The notes below the pieces were generated by a model. That model made no database searches and was not told the origin of the DNA. It saw only the letters and a program-made list of their open reading frames with translations. A stretch of 52,217 bases of DNA, taken from positions 1-52,217 of the forward strand of contig CAYOXD010000007.1 of the NCBI GenBank assembly GCA_964407825.1. Direction: 5' to 3'. Shown here in pieces: positions 15,882 to 24,338 of this stretch (the first letter of the stretch is position 1; each line of letters begins with the position of its first letter). Origin of the DNA: CAYOXD01 sp964407825. Lineage in GTDB: Bacteria > Desulfobacterota > Desulfobacteria > Desulfobacterales > JAFDDL01. Position numbers and translations under genes: made by a program.

Positions 15882-17528
15882 TTAAGCGGTTTTTTTCCTT
15901 ACTAAGTACTGCTGCAGGATTGAAAAGATGTTGTTCACCAACCAGTAGAGAACCAGACCAGAGGAGAAGTTGACAAAAACAACCGTGAAGACGATGGGCA
16001 TCAACATCATCATCTTGGCTTGTGTGGGATCGCCCATGGGCGGCTGCATTTTTTGCTGGATAAACATGGTCGCGCCCATGATGATGGTCAGCACCGGTAT
16101 GCCGTAGGGGGGATCCATAAAGGGGATGTGGAAGCCAAAGTGGAACAGGCGGTCCGGCGCCGAAAGGTCATTGATCCATCCGAAAAAGGGCGCGTGGCGA
16201 AGTTCGATGGCCTCGTACAACATGCGATAAAATGCGAAAAATACGGGAATTTGCGCCAACATGGGAAGACATCCGCCCAGGGGATTGACCTTGTAGGTTC
16301 GGTAAAGCCCCATCATCTCCTCGTTCATCCGCTTCTTGTCGTCCTTGTACTTCTCACGGAGCTCTGCCATCAGGGGCTGCATCCGTTTCATCTGCTCCAT
16401 TGACTTGTAGCTCTTCTGTCCCAGAGGCCAGAGAAGAAGCTTAATGAGAACCGTAAGAATAATGATGGCAAGCCCGTAGTTGGGAATCACCCTGTAAATC
16501 TGGTTCATGAACCACAGGCAGGGTCTGGCGATAAAACCGAACCATCCGAAATCCACCGCTTTATCCAGCCCATTTCCGACGGTCTTCAAAATGGAAATCT
16601 TTTTGGGGCCGAAATACATGTCAAAGGAAAAGGTTTTTCTTTCTTTGGGGGCAAGGGTACCTGGCGGCTGCACCCATCTGGCCGTCACCTGAGGGACGCC
16701 CTGATTGCTAAGGGCAAGATGCAATTGGCTATCTTCGCCTCCCTTCTGAAGAATACTCGTCATGAAGTACTGACCTTGAAGGGCGATCCAGCTGATATTT
16801 CCCGTGTAGAAGGGCTTATCATGAATACTGTCGGTGGAAATTTCCTCCAACCTATTGTTGATCAAAGCCGTTGGTCCCTCGAACCCGTACCGTGTCTTCT
16901 TGAGGGGCGCGTCGTTTTTAAGGCAGAGACTGGCGCGGTCGCTGATCCGCTGACCGGATCCGTTGAAAAGGCTTACATCGAGGCTGAACAGATAGGTGTG
17001 CGGGTGAAAGATGAACCGCTTTTCCACCACGATGCCCTGCTTCGAAGTCCACACGAGGGGAACCACCAGATCCTTGTCACCGATCACCAGGTGTTCCTTG
17101 GAGAGCGAAGAGCTGAAGACCGCCCCGGAGAGCTCCGGCAATCCTTTCACACCCAGGGCCAGCTGGAGAGTCCCTGCTGAATTGTCCTTGGATATCAGCT
17201 CCATCTCCGGGGATTTCGGATCGACGGTAACTCGATAATGCTTTAGTTTGAAGTGGGTGATAACCGCCCCCTTCGTGTTGATCGTCAGGCTATAGAGGGG
17301 CCCGTCAATGGTCAGAATCTTTCCCGGAACCGGCGTCTCCGCCACTGCGGGTGCCGGCTCCGGCGCAGGTATGGGCGCCTGGGGCTCGGCGGGCTTTTTT
17401 ACGGCCACGGGGACTTTCGGATTCTGGGGCGTCGGCTGAGGCGCCTGGCTTCCCGAGAAAAAGTAATTCCATACCAAAAACACTATCAACGATAGCACAA
17501 TAGCTATGAATAGCCGTAACTGTTCCAT
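15882..17528 (-). CDS. yidC: Membrane protein insertase YidC
   Basis: 548 residues from ATG 17528, chosen for the GGAGA five bases upstream and because the protein then starts MEQLRLFIAIVLS, the expected first membrane anchor; the open frame runs upstream to 17681 without support. The order is the N-terminal membrane segment, a Pro/Ala-rich linker, a large periplasmic beta domain (about 75-330), then the 60KD_IMP core with membrane segments near YGLAIIILTVLIKLLLWPL, the cytoplasmic KYKDDKKRMNEEMMGLYR loop, GGCLPMLAQIPVFFAFY, and C-terminal segments ending NNIFSILQQYLVRKK. It inserts proteins into the inner membrane alone or with SecYEG. The long periplasmic domain marks it as the Gram-negative type. 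Confidence 0.96.
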   Translation of the reverse strand: MEQLRLFIAIVLSLIVFLVWNYFFSGSQAPQPTPQNPKVPVAVKKPAEPQAPIPAPEPAPAVAETPVPGKILTIDGPLYSLTINTKGAVITHFKLKHYRVTVDPKSPEMELISKDNSAGTLQLALGVKGLPELSGAVFSSSLSKEHLVIGDKDLVVPLVWTSKQGIVVEKRFIFHPHTYLFSLDVSLFNGSGQRISDRASLCLKNDAPLKKTRYGFEGPTALINNRLEEISTDSIHDKPFYTGNISWIALQGQYFMTSILQKGGEDSQLHLALSNQGVPQVTARWVQPPGTLAPKERKTFSFDMYFGPKKISILKTVGNGLDKAVDFGWFGFIARPCLWFMNQIYRVIPNYGLAIIILTVLIKLLLWPLGQKSYKSMEQMKRMQPLMAELREKYKDDKKRMNEEMMGLYRTYKVNPLGGCLPMLAQIPVFFAFYRMLYEAIELRHAPFFGWINDLSAPDRLFHFGFHIPFMDPPYGIPVLTIIMGATMFIQQKMQPPMGDPTQAKMMMLMPIVFTVVFVNFSSGLVLYWLVNNIFSILQQYLVRKKTA

Positions 17529-17748
17529 TAAAGTCTCCTGCAGCCATGGTCGCCCACGGGCTCGAACGAAAGATGCCTCTTTAGTCCCGATGCGGTAATA
17601 ACGGAAAGATGGAAACGAAAAGGCGAGGCGGGATAAACCGAGTGGTGGGGATAACTGATCCCTGTCGGATCGACGTTGCACTCATCCCCTGTGCTATATG
17701 TCATGCACTTGGTGAAAAGGCAATATTGGTCTTTGTCAGCCCTCCGCA

Positions 17749-17988
17749 CTATGGCACCGGATCAATTCCCCCAGGATGGAATGGATGGCATTTCAGCAAC
17801 CGTCTGCCGGCAAGCCATGCGCCCCGTCGAAGACCATACCGCTCGATTGCCTGATAGGCATAACGGGAACATGAGGGGTAGAATCGACAGGAAGGGCCTA
17901 ACACGGGCGATATCATGAGCTGATAGGCCCTGATCAGCCCCAGGGCCACAATCCTGGCTGCGGATCCTGGGTTCATATGACAATTCAT
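17749..17988 (-). CDS. yidD: Membrane protein insertion efficiency factor YidD
   Basis: 79 residues. The family signature is clear: IRAYQLMISPVLGPSCRFYPSCS in two overlapping parts (YQLMISPVLG, then CRFYPSCSRYA) and KCHPFHPGGIDPVP at the C-terminus. YidD is a small membrane-associated protein that aids YidC-dependent insertion. Its ATG overlaps the rnpA stop by four bases, which fixes the start and indicates translational coupling. About 220 bases without recognisable features separate it from yidC. Confidence 0.93.
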   Translation of the reverse strand: MNCHMNPGSAARIVALGLIRAYQLMISPVLGPSCRFYPSCSRYAYQAIERYGLRRGAWLAGRRLLKCHPFHPGGIDPVP

Positions 17989-18347
17989 CCTGTATGCGGC
18001 GGGAGTCTATCGAAAATATCTCTGAGAGACGCGAAGGTTTGCTCCGAGGTGATGCCGACCGCTGCTCTCTTTGCAATGATGTTGATGTCCTGCGCTCCCT
18101 TGAGCAACCCCTTGTGGGTTCGGAAAAACTCCCTCACGCACCGTTTTATTCTGTTCCGGGTGACCGCTCCGCCCACCTTCCTGGTGACGGTGATGCCCAG
18201 CCGGGTGTTCCTTTGGTTTCCGGTGCCACTGATCGCGATAAAGTGGCGATTCTGCACCTTTTTCCCTTTATTCGCCAGCGATAGAAACTCAGGTCTCCTG
18301 AGAATCCGCTCCGCCTTTCTGAAGTCATGCTCGGACACGCCACTCAC
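17985..18347 (-). CDS. rnpA: Ribonuclease P protein component
   Basis: 120 residues. RnpA is the protein cofactor of RNase P, which trims the 5' leader of tRNA precursors. The conserved basic stretch is RNRIKRCVREFFR near residues 71-83; it is preceded by RLGITVTRKVGGAV and followed by DINIIAKRAAV. The start at 18347 is GTG; a second in-frame GTG follows three codons later and may be the true start, since the protein core begins at EHDFRKAERILRR. It lies 57 bases after rpmH and overlaps yidD. Confidence 0.94.
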   Translation of the reverse strand: MSGVSEHDFRKAERILRRPEFLSLANKGKKVQNRHFIAISGTGNQRNTRLGITVTRKVGGAVTRNRIKRCVREFFRTHKGLLKGAQDINIIAKRAAVGITSEQTFASLRDIFDRLPPHTG

Positions 18348-18404
18348 CCTGCCGCCAAGGGGCCCATCACCGCAAGTGTTCCAAGCGGCGTCAGGTGCCC
18401 TACC

Positions 18405-18539
18405 TTAGAGCGCTAGACGTTTGCGTCCCTTTGCGCGCCTGCGCTTGATGATTCTCTGACCGGCTTTGGTGGACATGCGTTTCAAAAACCCGTGGGTTCT
18501 AGCCCGTTTCAATCTGCTTGGCTGAAATGTTCTTTTCAT
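18405..18539 (-). CDS. rpmH: 50S ribosomal protein L34
   Basis: 44 residues, too short for routine ORF cut-offs. It reads MKRTFQPSRLKRARTHGF, then LKRMSTKAGQRIIKRRRAKG and a KRLAL end, the complete L34 signature. GAGGAA lies four bases before the ATG at 18539. It heads the rpmH-rnpA-yidD-yidC-jag-mnmE cluster. Upstream, the 100 bases to the end of rng contain TTGACA (18612-18617) on the minus strand, a possible -35 element, but no convincing -10 box at the right distance. Confidence 0.97.
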   Translation of the reverse strand: MKRTFQPSRLKRARTHGFLKRMSTKAGQRIIKRRRAKGRKRLAL

Positions 18540-18640
18540 TTTATTCCTCTTCGAATGACCTTATAGATGGCGATATTAAAATTTAATCTGGTAAATCAAT
18601 CATAAATCCCCTGTCAAGTCAACAGGAATTCAACCATCAA

Positions 18641-20188
18641 TCAGGTCTTCAATATTTCCAGGATGTCGTACTGTTCCATGTGGAACTTTTCATCCGGATA
18701 GATCACGATGTGCTTTCCGACGGTGCGCTCCAGGGAGGAGACCAGATAGTTTTCTTCCCCGTGCAGCAGCTCGGCAATGTCCGGATGCACCCGGAGCGCA
18801 AATCGCCCGCCGACGCTGTCCCGGCTCTCCCGAAGGATATCCCGGTAAATATTATAGCAGACGGTCCTTTTCGACAGCAGGTAACCTTTGCCGTCACAGT
18901 AAAAGCATGGCTCACACAGGATTCTGGGCAGGGGCTCCCGAATTCTCTTCCGGGTCATCTGGACAAGGCCCATCTCGGAAATGGGCAGGATGTGCGTTTT
19001 GCTCTTGTCCTTCTTCATCTCTCCCCGCAGAGCATTGAACACCTTTTCCTGGTTGGATTTTCGCTCCATATCGATAAAATCGATGATGATGATGCCGCCG
19101 ATATCCCGTAGACGTATCTGGTAGGCGATTTCCTTGACCGCCTCCAGATTGGTCTTCAGAATGGTCTCCTCCAGGTTATGCTTTCCCACGTACCGGCCCG
19201 TGTTGACATCGATGGCCATGAGGGCCTCCGTGTGCTCGAGGACGATATATCCGCCGGATTTGAGCCACACCTTTCGGTTCAGGGCCCTTGAGATATCCCC
19301 GATGAGATTGAAGGCATCAAAGATGGGCTCTGGGCCGTCGAACAACTCCACGGAACTCTTCAGACTCGGCATGATGCCGTCGAGAAAGGCCAGAACCAAT
19401 CGATATTCCGAATGGCTGTCGATGATCACCTTGTCCGCCTCGTGGGTCAACAGATCCCGAACCGCCCTGAGGCTGACGTTGAGCTCCTTGTGCAGGAGGC
19501 TGGGGGCGGAGGATGTTTTAAATTTGATCTGGATGTTTTCCCAGAGATTCTTCAAAAACCCCATCTCATAGGCCAGCTTTTCTTCGCCGATTCCCTCGGC
19601 GGCGGTACGCACGATGTACCCCATCTGGCCCTGGCTCAGGGAAAGCACGCTCTCCTTCAGCCGTTCCCGCTCCCGTTCATCCTCTATGCGACGGGAAACG
19701 CCGATGCGATCAGAATGAGGCATGAGCACAAGGAACCTTCCGGGAAGGGAGATGTTGGAGGTGACCCGGGCGCCCTTGGATCCGAGGGGGGATTTGGCCA
19801 CCTGCACCAGAATCTCCTGGCCTTCGGTGATGGTATCCTCTATGGACTGCCGGGCCGGCTGCAGCGTCTCATCGCTGCCGCTGGCGCCCTCGTCATCCAT
19901 CAGGGGAACGTCCAAGAGGGGGGGGGCCGAGAAGATGTCGACCCCCCCCTCCTCATAGTTGTCGATGTTCAAATCACTGACGTGAATGAAAGCCGACTGA
20001 TGCAGTCCTATGTCCAAAAAGGCGGCCTGCATCCCGGGCAGTACTCGACACACCTTTCCCTTATAGACATTTCCCGCGATATTGGCATCATCCCGGCGCT
20101 CTATCATCAACTCCGTCATGGTACCGTCTTCCAGGAGGGCCACCCGGGTTTCGGGCTCGGAAACGTTGATCACCAGCTTTTTGTACAT
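18641..20188 (-). CDS. rng: Ribonuclease G (RNase E/G family)
   Basis: 515 residues, RNase G length without the long RNase E tail. It starts MYKKLVINVSEPETRVALL, followed by an S1 RNA-binding domain (GNVYKGKVCRVLPGMQAAFLD near 40-60). The catalytic region has AIDVNTGRYVG near 325 and DIGGIIIIDFIDM near 350, with the metal-binding aspartates. Near 425, CEPCFYCDGKGYL provides the cysteine pair used for the zinc link between subunits. The role is endonucleolytic RNA processing and decay, including 16S rRNA 5' maturation in known members. It is downstream of the radical-SAM gene, only 15 bases away, a pairing common in this phylum. Confidence 0.95.
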   Translation of the reverse strand: MYKKLVINVSEPETRVALLEDGTMTELMIERRDDANIAGNVYKGKVCRVLPGMQAAFLDIGLHQSAFIHVSDLNIDNYEEGGVDIFSAPPLLDVPLMDDEGASGSDETLQPARQSIEDTITEGQEILVQVAKSPLGSKGARVTSNISLPGRFLVLMPHSDRIGVSRRIEDERERERLKESVLSLSQGQMGYIVRTAAEGIGEEKLAYEMGFLKNLWENIQIKFKTSSAPSLLHKELNVSLRAVRDLLTHEADKVIIDSHSEYRLVLAFLDGIMPSLKSSVELFDGPEPIFDAFNLIGDISRALNRKVWLKSGGYIVLEHTEALMAIDVNTGRYVGKHNLEETILKTNLEAVKEIAYQIRLRDIGGIIIIDFIDMERKSNQEKVFNALRGEMKKDKSKTHILPISEMGLVQMTRKRIREPLPRILCEPCFYCDGKGYLLSKRTVCYNIYRDILRESRDSVGGRFALRVHPDIAELLHGEENYLVSSLERTVGKHIVIYPDEKFHMEQYDILEILKT

Positions 20189-20203
20189 GGAAGTCCGTCC
20201 CTT

Positions 20204-22735
20204 TCAAACAGGCGCTAATGACGGCCTGCTGTCCTTTTTTACCACCACCGCCCGCCGGGAACTTTGCTCTGAAAGTGAAAAGATGCGGTCCAGCACATCC
20301 GCTGGTCGGACGCTCTGACCCGGCACCGCCCTCAGGGTAAGATCCAGCCGCTCGGGGGAGACGATTCGAATCTCTTGAACCGCCTGTTTCAAATCGATAT
20401 GCCGGATCTTGCCGCCTTTTTTGGCACGGGAAACCATCAGCGTTTCCTGGTTCTGAAACCATTCGAGGCAACGCCGGTCAAAAACGCCGTCGGACAGGGT
20501 AATCTCGTATGATATGAAACAATTTTCCGCCTGACGCTCCCTCCGGGGAGCCAGGTGAACGCTCAACACTGCCAGCCCTTCTGGCAATTGTGGATTTAAC
20601 CGCTCCTTCACGAAACCGGGACTGATGTGGCCCGGGACCGTCAACCAGAAGGATTCCCCCTGGCTCGCCATTCCAAGGGGCAGGGGATTGTCGAAGGAGA
20701 CCTTGGGAAGCGGATGAAAGCCTTGAGAGTATTTCATCGGTATGCCGGCCCTTCGCAATGCGCGCAGGAGGATATTCATCAGCTCCAGATGCCCGAAAAA
20801 CCGGGCATTCCCCTTCTTGCTGTAGGTGACGCATAGTCGCTTATAAAAGCCGTTCGCCTGGGCCTTTCCACCGGTCGTGGCCGATGGGGGCCGGTCCGAT
20901 GCCGCGTGGACCTTCGGCAAAACGCGTTCGAAGTCGCAGACGCCGCAACCTTGACACTCGCCGCCCCGACAGTCCGCTGTGGCCGCACCGGTAAGGGATT
21001 TATCGAGTTCCGCCCGAAGCCAGTCCTTGGAAACGCCGATATCGATGTGGTCCCATGGCAACGGTTCCAGCGGATCGCGCTGCCGGGTAACGAAATGATC
21101 CGGGGATACCTCCAGGGCTTCAGTCATCGCAAGCTGCCATCTGTCGAAGCGAAACTGGTCCGACCACCCGTCGAACCAGCACCCCCGGTGGTAGGCTGCC
21201 TCCAACAGCCCGGACAATCTCCGGTCACCCCTGGCCAGGAGGCCTTCAAGGTAACTGGCCTCGGGCGCTTGCCATTTGAACTGGACCCGCGGCAGGTTCA
21301 GTCGGTTCTGAAGCCAGCGGACCCGGTCCCTGGCCGAGTCCACGGAAAGCTGCCCCGCCCACTGGAAGGGGGTATGGGACTTGGGGATGAAGGTATTGAC
21401 GCTGATGTTGATCCTTCCCCTTCTTCCTCTGGCGCCAGGCAACCCGTTCAATTGTTTCATGAGCGAGACGATCGCTTCCAAATCCTGCTCACACTCCGTT
21501 GGCAGCCCTACCATGAAATAAAGCTTGATCACCTGCCAGCCAAGCCGGAAGGCATCGGCCACGGTCCGGAGGATATCGTCCTCCCCGATGTTCTTGTTGA
21601 TCACATCCCTCAGCCGCTGGCTGCCGGCTTCGGCCGCGATGGTAAATCCGGTTTTCCTTACCCGCTTGACCAGGGCCATGAGTTCCGGGCTCAAGGTGCC
21701 GGCGCGGAAAGAGGGAAAGGAGACCGCCACGGGAGGGCCCTCCCCTTGGAGCATGAGCTGCTCCAGAAGCGGGCCGATGCAGCCGTAGTCGCTTGTACTG
21801 AGGGAGAGCAGGGACAGATCCTCATATCCGGTGTGGGACAGCGAGGTTTCACACAGTTTGATCAGGGTGTCCAGGGACCGCTCCCTGACGGGCCGGTAAA
21901 TCATGCCCGCCTGGCAAAATCGGCAGCCGCGCGTGCAGCCACGTCCGATTTCAATGCGCAGCCGGTCGTGGACCGGCTTTCCAAAGGGGACCAGAGGTCG
22001 ATCCGGAAAGTCGGCTGCATCCAAATCGTCGATCACGGCACGTCTGACCCTTTCCGGTGCACCGGCCATGGGAGATATCCGCTGCAAGCCGCTATCGTCA
22101 TAATGCACACGGTAGAGGGAGGGGATGTACACGCCCGTCGAACCGGCCCAGTCCCTGAGGAGCGCGGCCCGATCCTGCCGGCCCCCCTCGTGCCATTGAA
22201 TCCACTTCCGGGCCATCTCCGGAAGCACCTTCTCGCCGTCGCCAATTACCAGGGCATCGAAAAAATCAGCCACCGGCTCCGGGTTGCAGGTGCACGGTCC
22301 TCCGCCGATGATGAGGGGATCGCCTTCATCACGGTCCTGGGAACGAAAGGGTATGCCGGCAAGCTCGAGCATGGCAAGCACATTGGTGTAGTTGAGCTCA
22401 TAGAGGAGACTGAAACCGATGATATCGAACTGTCGGGCCGGCCTCCCGGATTCCAGGGCGCTGAGGGGCACGCCCGCCGCCTTCATCTGCCCGGCCATAT
22501 CGGGGGCAGGGGCGAACACACGCTCCGCGAGCACATCTGGTTCCCGGTTCAAAATCGGATAGAGGATCTGAATGCCGAAGTGGGAGGTTCCGATTTCATA
22601 CCGGTCCGGAAATGCGAAGAGGAACTTCAATTTCACCGATGCGGGATCTTTCAGCACACGGTTGATTTCGGTTCCCAGGTACCGACTGGGCTGCTCCACC
22701 AGGGGCAGCAGATCTTGAATGGATGTTGGGTGCAT
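20204..22735 (-). CDS. Radical-SAM protein fused to a DUF2344 domain (TIGR03960/TIGR03936 type)
   Basis: 843 residues. The N-terminal part (about 1-200) resembles the B12-binding-like region of TIGR03960 proteins. The radical-SAM cluster is RGCTRGCRFCQAG near 265 (CxxxCxxC). Residues about 600-620 hold a further Cys cluster (ATADCRGGECQGCGVCDFE). The C-terminal part (about 640-840) is DUF2344 (TYSKKGNARFFGHLELM, YSQGFHPLPKVSFDNPLPLG). In many bacteria the two halves are separate neighbours; here they are fused. The family is believed to act in RNA or ribosome modification, based mostly on its constant linkage to rng and ribosomal genes; the substrate is unknown. It lies upstream of rng and probably shares its transcript. 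Confidence 0.9.
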   Translation of the reverse strand: MHPTSIQDLLPLVEQPSRYLGTEINRVLKDPASVKLKFLFAFPDRYEIGTSHFGIQILYPILNREPDVLAERVFAPAPDMAGQMKAAGVPLSALESGRPARQFDIIGFSLLYELNYTNVLAMLELAGIPFRSQDRDEGDPLIIGGGPCTCNPEPVADFFDALVIGDGEKVLPEMARKWIQWHEGGRQDRAALLRDWAGSTGVYIPSLYRVHYDDSGLQRISPMAGAPERVRRAVIDDLDAADFPDRPLVPFGKPVHDRLRIEIGRGCTRGCRFCQAGMIYRPVRERSLDTLIKLCETSLSHTGYEDLSLLSLSTSDYGCIGPLLEQLMLQGEGPPVAVSFPSFRAGTLSPELMALVKRVRKTGFTIAAEAGSQRLRDVINKNIGEDDILRTVADAFRLGWQVIKLYFMVGLPTECEQDLEAIVSLMKQLNGLPGARGRRGRINISVNTFIPKSHTPFQWAGQLSVDSARDRVRWLQNRLNLPRVQFKWQAPEASYLEGLLARGDRRLSGLLEAAYHRGCWFDGWSDQFRFDRWQLAMTEALEVSPDHFVTRQRDPLEPLPWDHIDIGVSKDWLRAELDKSLTGAATADCRGGECQGCGVCDFERVLPKVHAASDRPPSATTGGKAQANGFYKRLCVTYSKKGNARFFGHLELMNILLRALRRAGIPMKYSQGFHPLPKVSFDNPLPLGMASQGESFWLTVPGHISPGFVKERLNPQLPEGLAVLSVHLAPRRERQAENCFISYEITLSDGVFDRRCLEWFQNQETLMVSRAKKGGKIRHIDLKQAVQEIRIVSPERLDLTLRAVPGQSVRPADVLDRIFSLSEQSSRRAVVVKKDSRPSLAPV

Positions 22736-22748
22736 GCTATATTTGTCC

Positions 22749-22768
22749 AGTTGCCCGAACCGGCAACT
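22749..22768. promoter_or_regulatory. Inverted repeat before the radical-SAM gene
   Basis: AGTTGCC-CGAACC-GGCAACT is a perfect seven-base inverted repeat ending 14 bases upstream of the radical-SAM start, in the region shared with divergent asnS. On the minus strand it would lie in the 5' leader, so it could be an operator or an RNA hairpin near the ribosome binding site. TATTAT at about 22774-22779 on the minus strand may be a -10 box just upstream. Confidence 0.4.
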
Positions 22769-22968
22769 CTTGATAATACATTTTAATCATAACATTTTAT
22801 ACCATAATCACGGTCCTGACCGAAGCGTTGAAAAGCCCCTTTCGGCAGGTACCACAACCCTGCTTCATAACCTATTTCCGGTGAAAAGAAAATGCCTCGA
22901 TCCAAAAACGCGAGGGTAATCTTCACTTACCGCGGTAGCGAAGCGGGGAGGGTGATGGAGAAGAACCG

Positions 22969-24330
22969 ATGCAGCGGATCAAGATTGACAAGCTCCTCTC
23001 CCAAACAGCGCCCGTCACCGGCGTGCTCGTGAAGGGCTGGGTTCGAACCCGAAGGGATTCAAAGGACTTTTCCTTTATCGAGCTCAACGACGGGTCCTGC
23101 CTGGAGAATCTGCAGATCATCGCCGATAGCTCTCTGGACAACTACCCGGAAATTCGCCGACTCAGCCTCGGATCGGCCCTGGCGGTGACCGGAGAACTTA
23201 CGGCCTCCGAGGGCAAGGGTCAGCGGTGGGAACTTAAGGCCAGTGCCATCGATATCCTTTCCAATGCACCAGAAAGCTACCCCCTGCAAAAGAAGCGGCA
23301 TACGGACGAATACCTGCGCACCATCGCCCATCTGAGGCCCAGGACCAACAAGTACGGCGCCACCTTTCGCATCCGCTCGGATCTTTCCTGGGCCATCCAC
23401 CATTTCTTCAGGGAAAGGGGTTTTCACTACCTTCACACGCCGATCATCACGGCTTCGGATTGCGAGGGGGCAGGCCAGATGTTCCGGGTCACCACCATCG
23501 ATCCGGTTCAGCCGACCGACTACAGTCAGGACTTTTTCGGCAGCCCGTCAAATCTGACAGTCTCCGGTCAGCTGACTGCCGAGATGTTCTCCCTGGCCCT
23601 GGGGGATGTGTATACCTTCGGGCCGACCTTTCGGGCCGAGAATTCAAATACCCGGCGCCATGCGGCCGAATTCTGGATGGTGGAGCCGGAGATGGCCTTC
23701 TGCGATTTGGTGGGGGATATGGACCTGGCCGAAGAGATGGTTCGCCATCTCGTGACCTTTTCCCTGACGGAATGCCGCCGGGATATCGATCTTTTCGCCA
23801 GATTTGTGGATAAGACCCTCTTACGAACGCTGGAGGGGATTGCGGGAAACGATTTTGTCCGCCTCACCTATACGGACGCCATCGGGATCCTCGAATCCTC
23901 GTCCCATGGGTTCACCTATGCCGTATCCTTTGGCACCGATCTGCAGAGCGAACATGAGAATTATCTGACCCAACACTTCGGGGTGCCCGTCATCGTCTAC
24001 GATTACCCCCAGACCATCAAACCCTTCTACATGCGGATCAACGACGACGGCAAGACCGTAGCAGCCATGGATGTGCTGGTGCCCGGCATCGGAGAGATCA
24101 TCGGCGGCAGCCAACGTGAGGAGCGCCTGGCGGTTCTTGAGCAACGAATGCGGCAGATGGGCCTACAGGCGGACAGGTACTGGTGGTATCTCGATTCCAG
24201 GCGTTTTGGCAGCGTGGTTCACAGCGGATTCGGTCTGGGTTTCGAGCGGCTCCTCATGCTCGTCACGGGCATCCGCAACATCCGGGATGTTATCGCCTTT
24301 CCAAGGACCCCCGGCAGCATCGAATATTAG
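22969..24330 (+). CDS. asnS: Asparagine--tRNA ligase
   Basis: 453 residues. Class II synthetase of the AspRS subgroup: an OB-fold anticodon-binding domain (VLVKGWVRTRRDSKDFSFIEL near 18-38) and a catalytic domain with TFRAENSNTRRHAAEFWMVE near 222 (motif 2) and GLGFERLLMLVTG near 425 (motif 3), ending RDVIAFPRTPGSIEY. The sequence is typical of AsnRS rather than AspRS. GGAGAA lies six bases before ATG 22969. It is the only rightward gene in a long leftward block and converges with gyrB, whose end is nine bases away. Having AsnRS means the cell does not depend solely on the amidotransferase route for Asn-tRNA. Confidence 0.95.
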   Translation: MQRIKIDKLLSQTAPVTGVLVKGWVRTRRDSKDFSFIELNDGSCLENLQIIADSSLDNYPEIRRLSLGSALAVTGELTASEGKGQRWELKASAIDILSNAPESYPLQKKRHTDEYLRTIAHLRPRTNKYGATFRIRSDLSWAIHHFFRERGFHYLHTPIITASDCEGAGQMFRVTTIDPVQPTDYSQDFFGSPSNLTVSGQLTAEMFSLALGDVYTFGPTFRAENSNTRRHAAEFWMVEPEMAFCDLVGDMDLAEEMVRHLVTFSLTECRRDIDLFARFVDKTLLRTLEGIAGNDFVRLTYTDAIGILESSSHGFTYAVSFGTDLQSEHENYLTQHFGVPVIVYDYPQTIKPFYMRINDDGKTVAAMDVLVPGIGEIIGGSQREERLAVLEQRMRQMGLQADRYWWYLDSRRFGSVVHSGFGLGFERLLMLVTGIRNIRDVIAFPRTPGSIEY

Positions 24331-24338
24331 TATGGGCC

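Noticed and set aside
18672..18687. TGTTCCATGTGGAACT, resembling parS
   Set aside because: It differs from the parS core at three positions, including the central CACGTG, and lies in conserved coding sequence of rng.
20906..22786. A 626-codon plus-strand open frame opposite the radical-SAM gene
   Set aside because: No domain or ribosome binding site; the minus-strand protein has the CxxxCxxC cluster and DUF2344 motifs.
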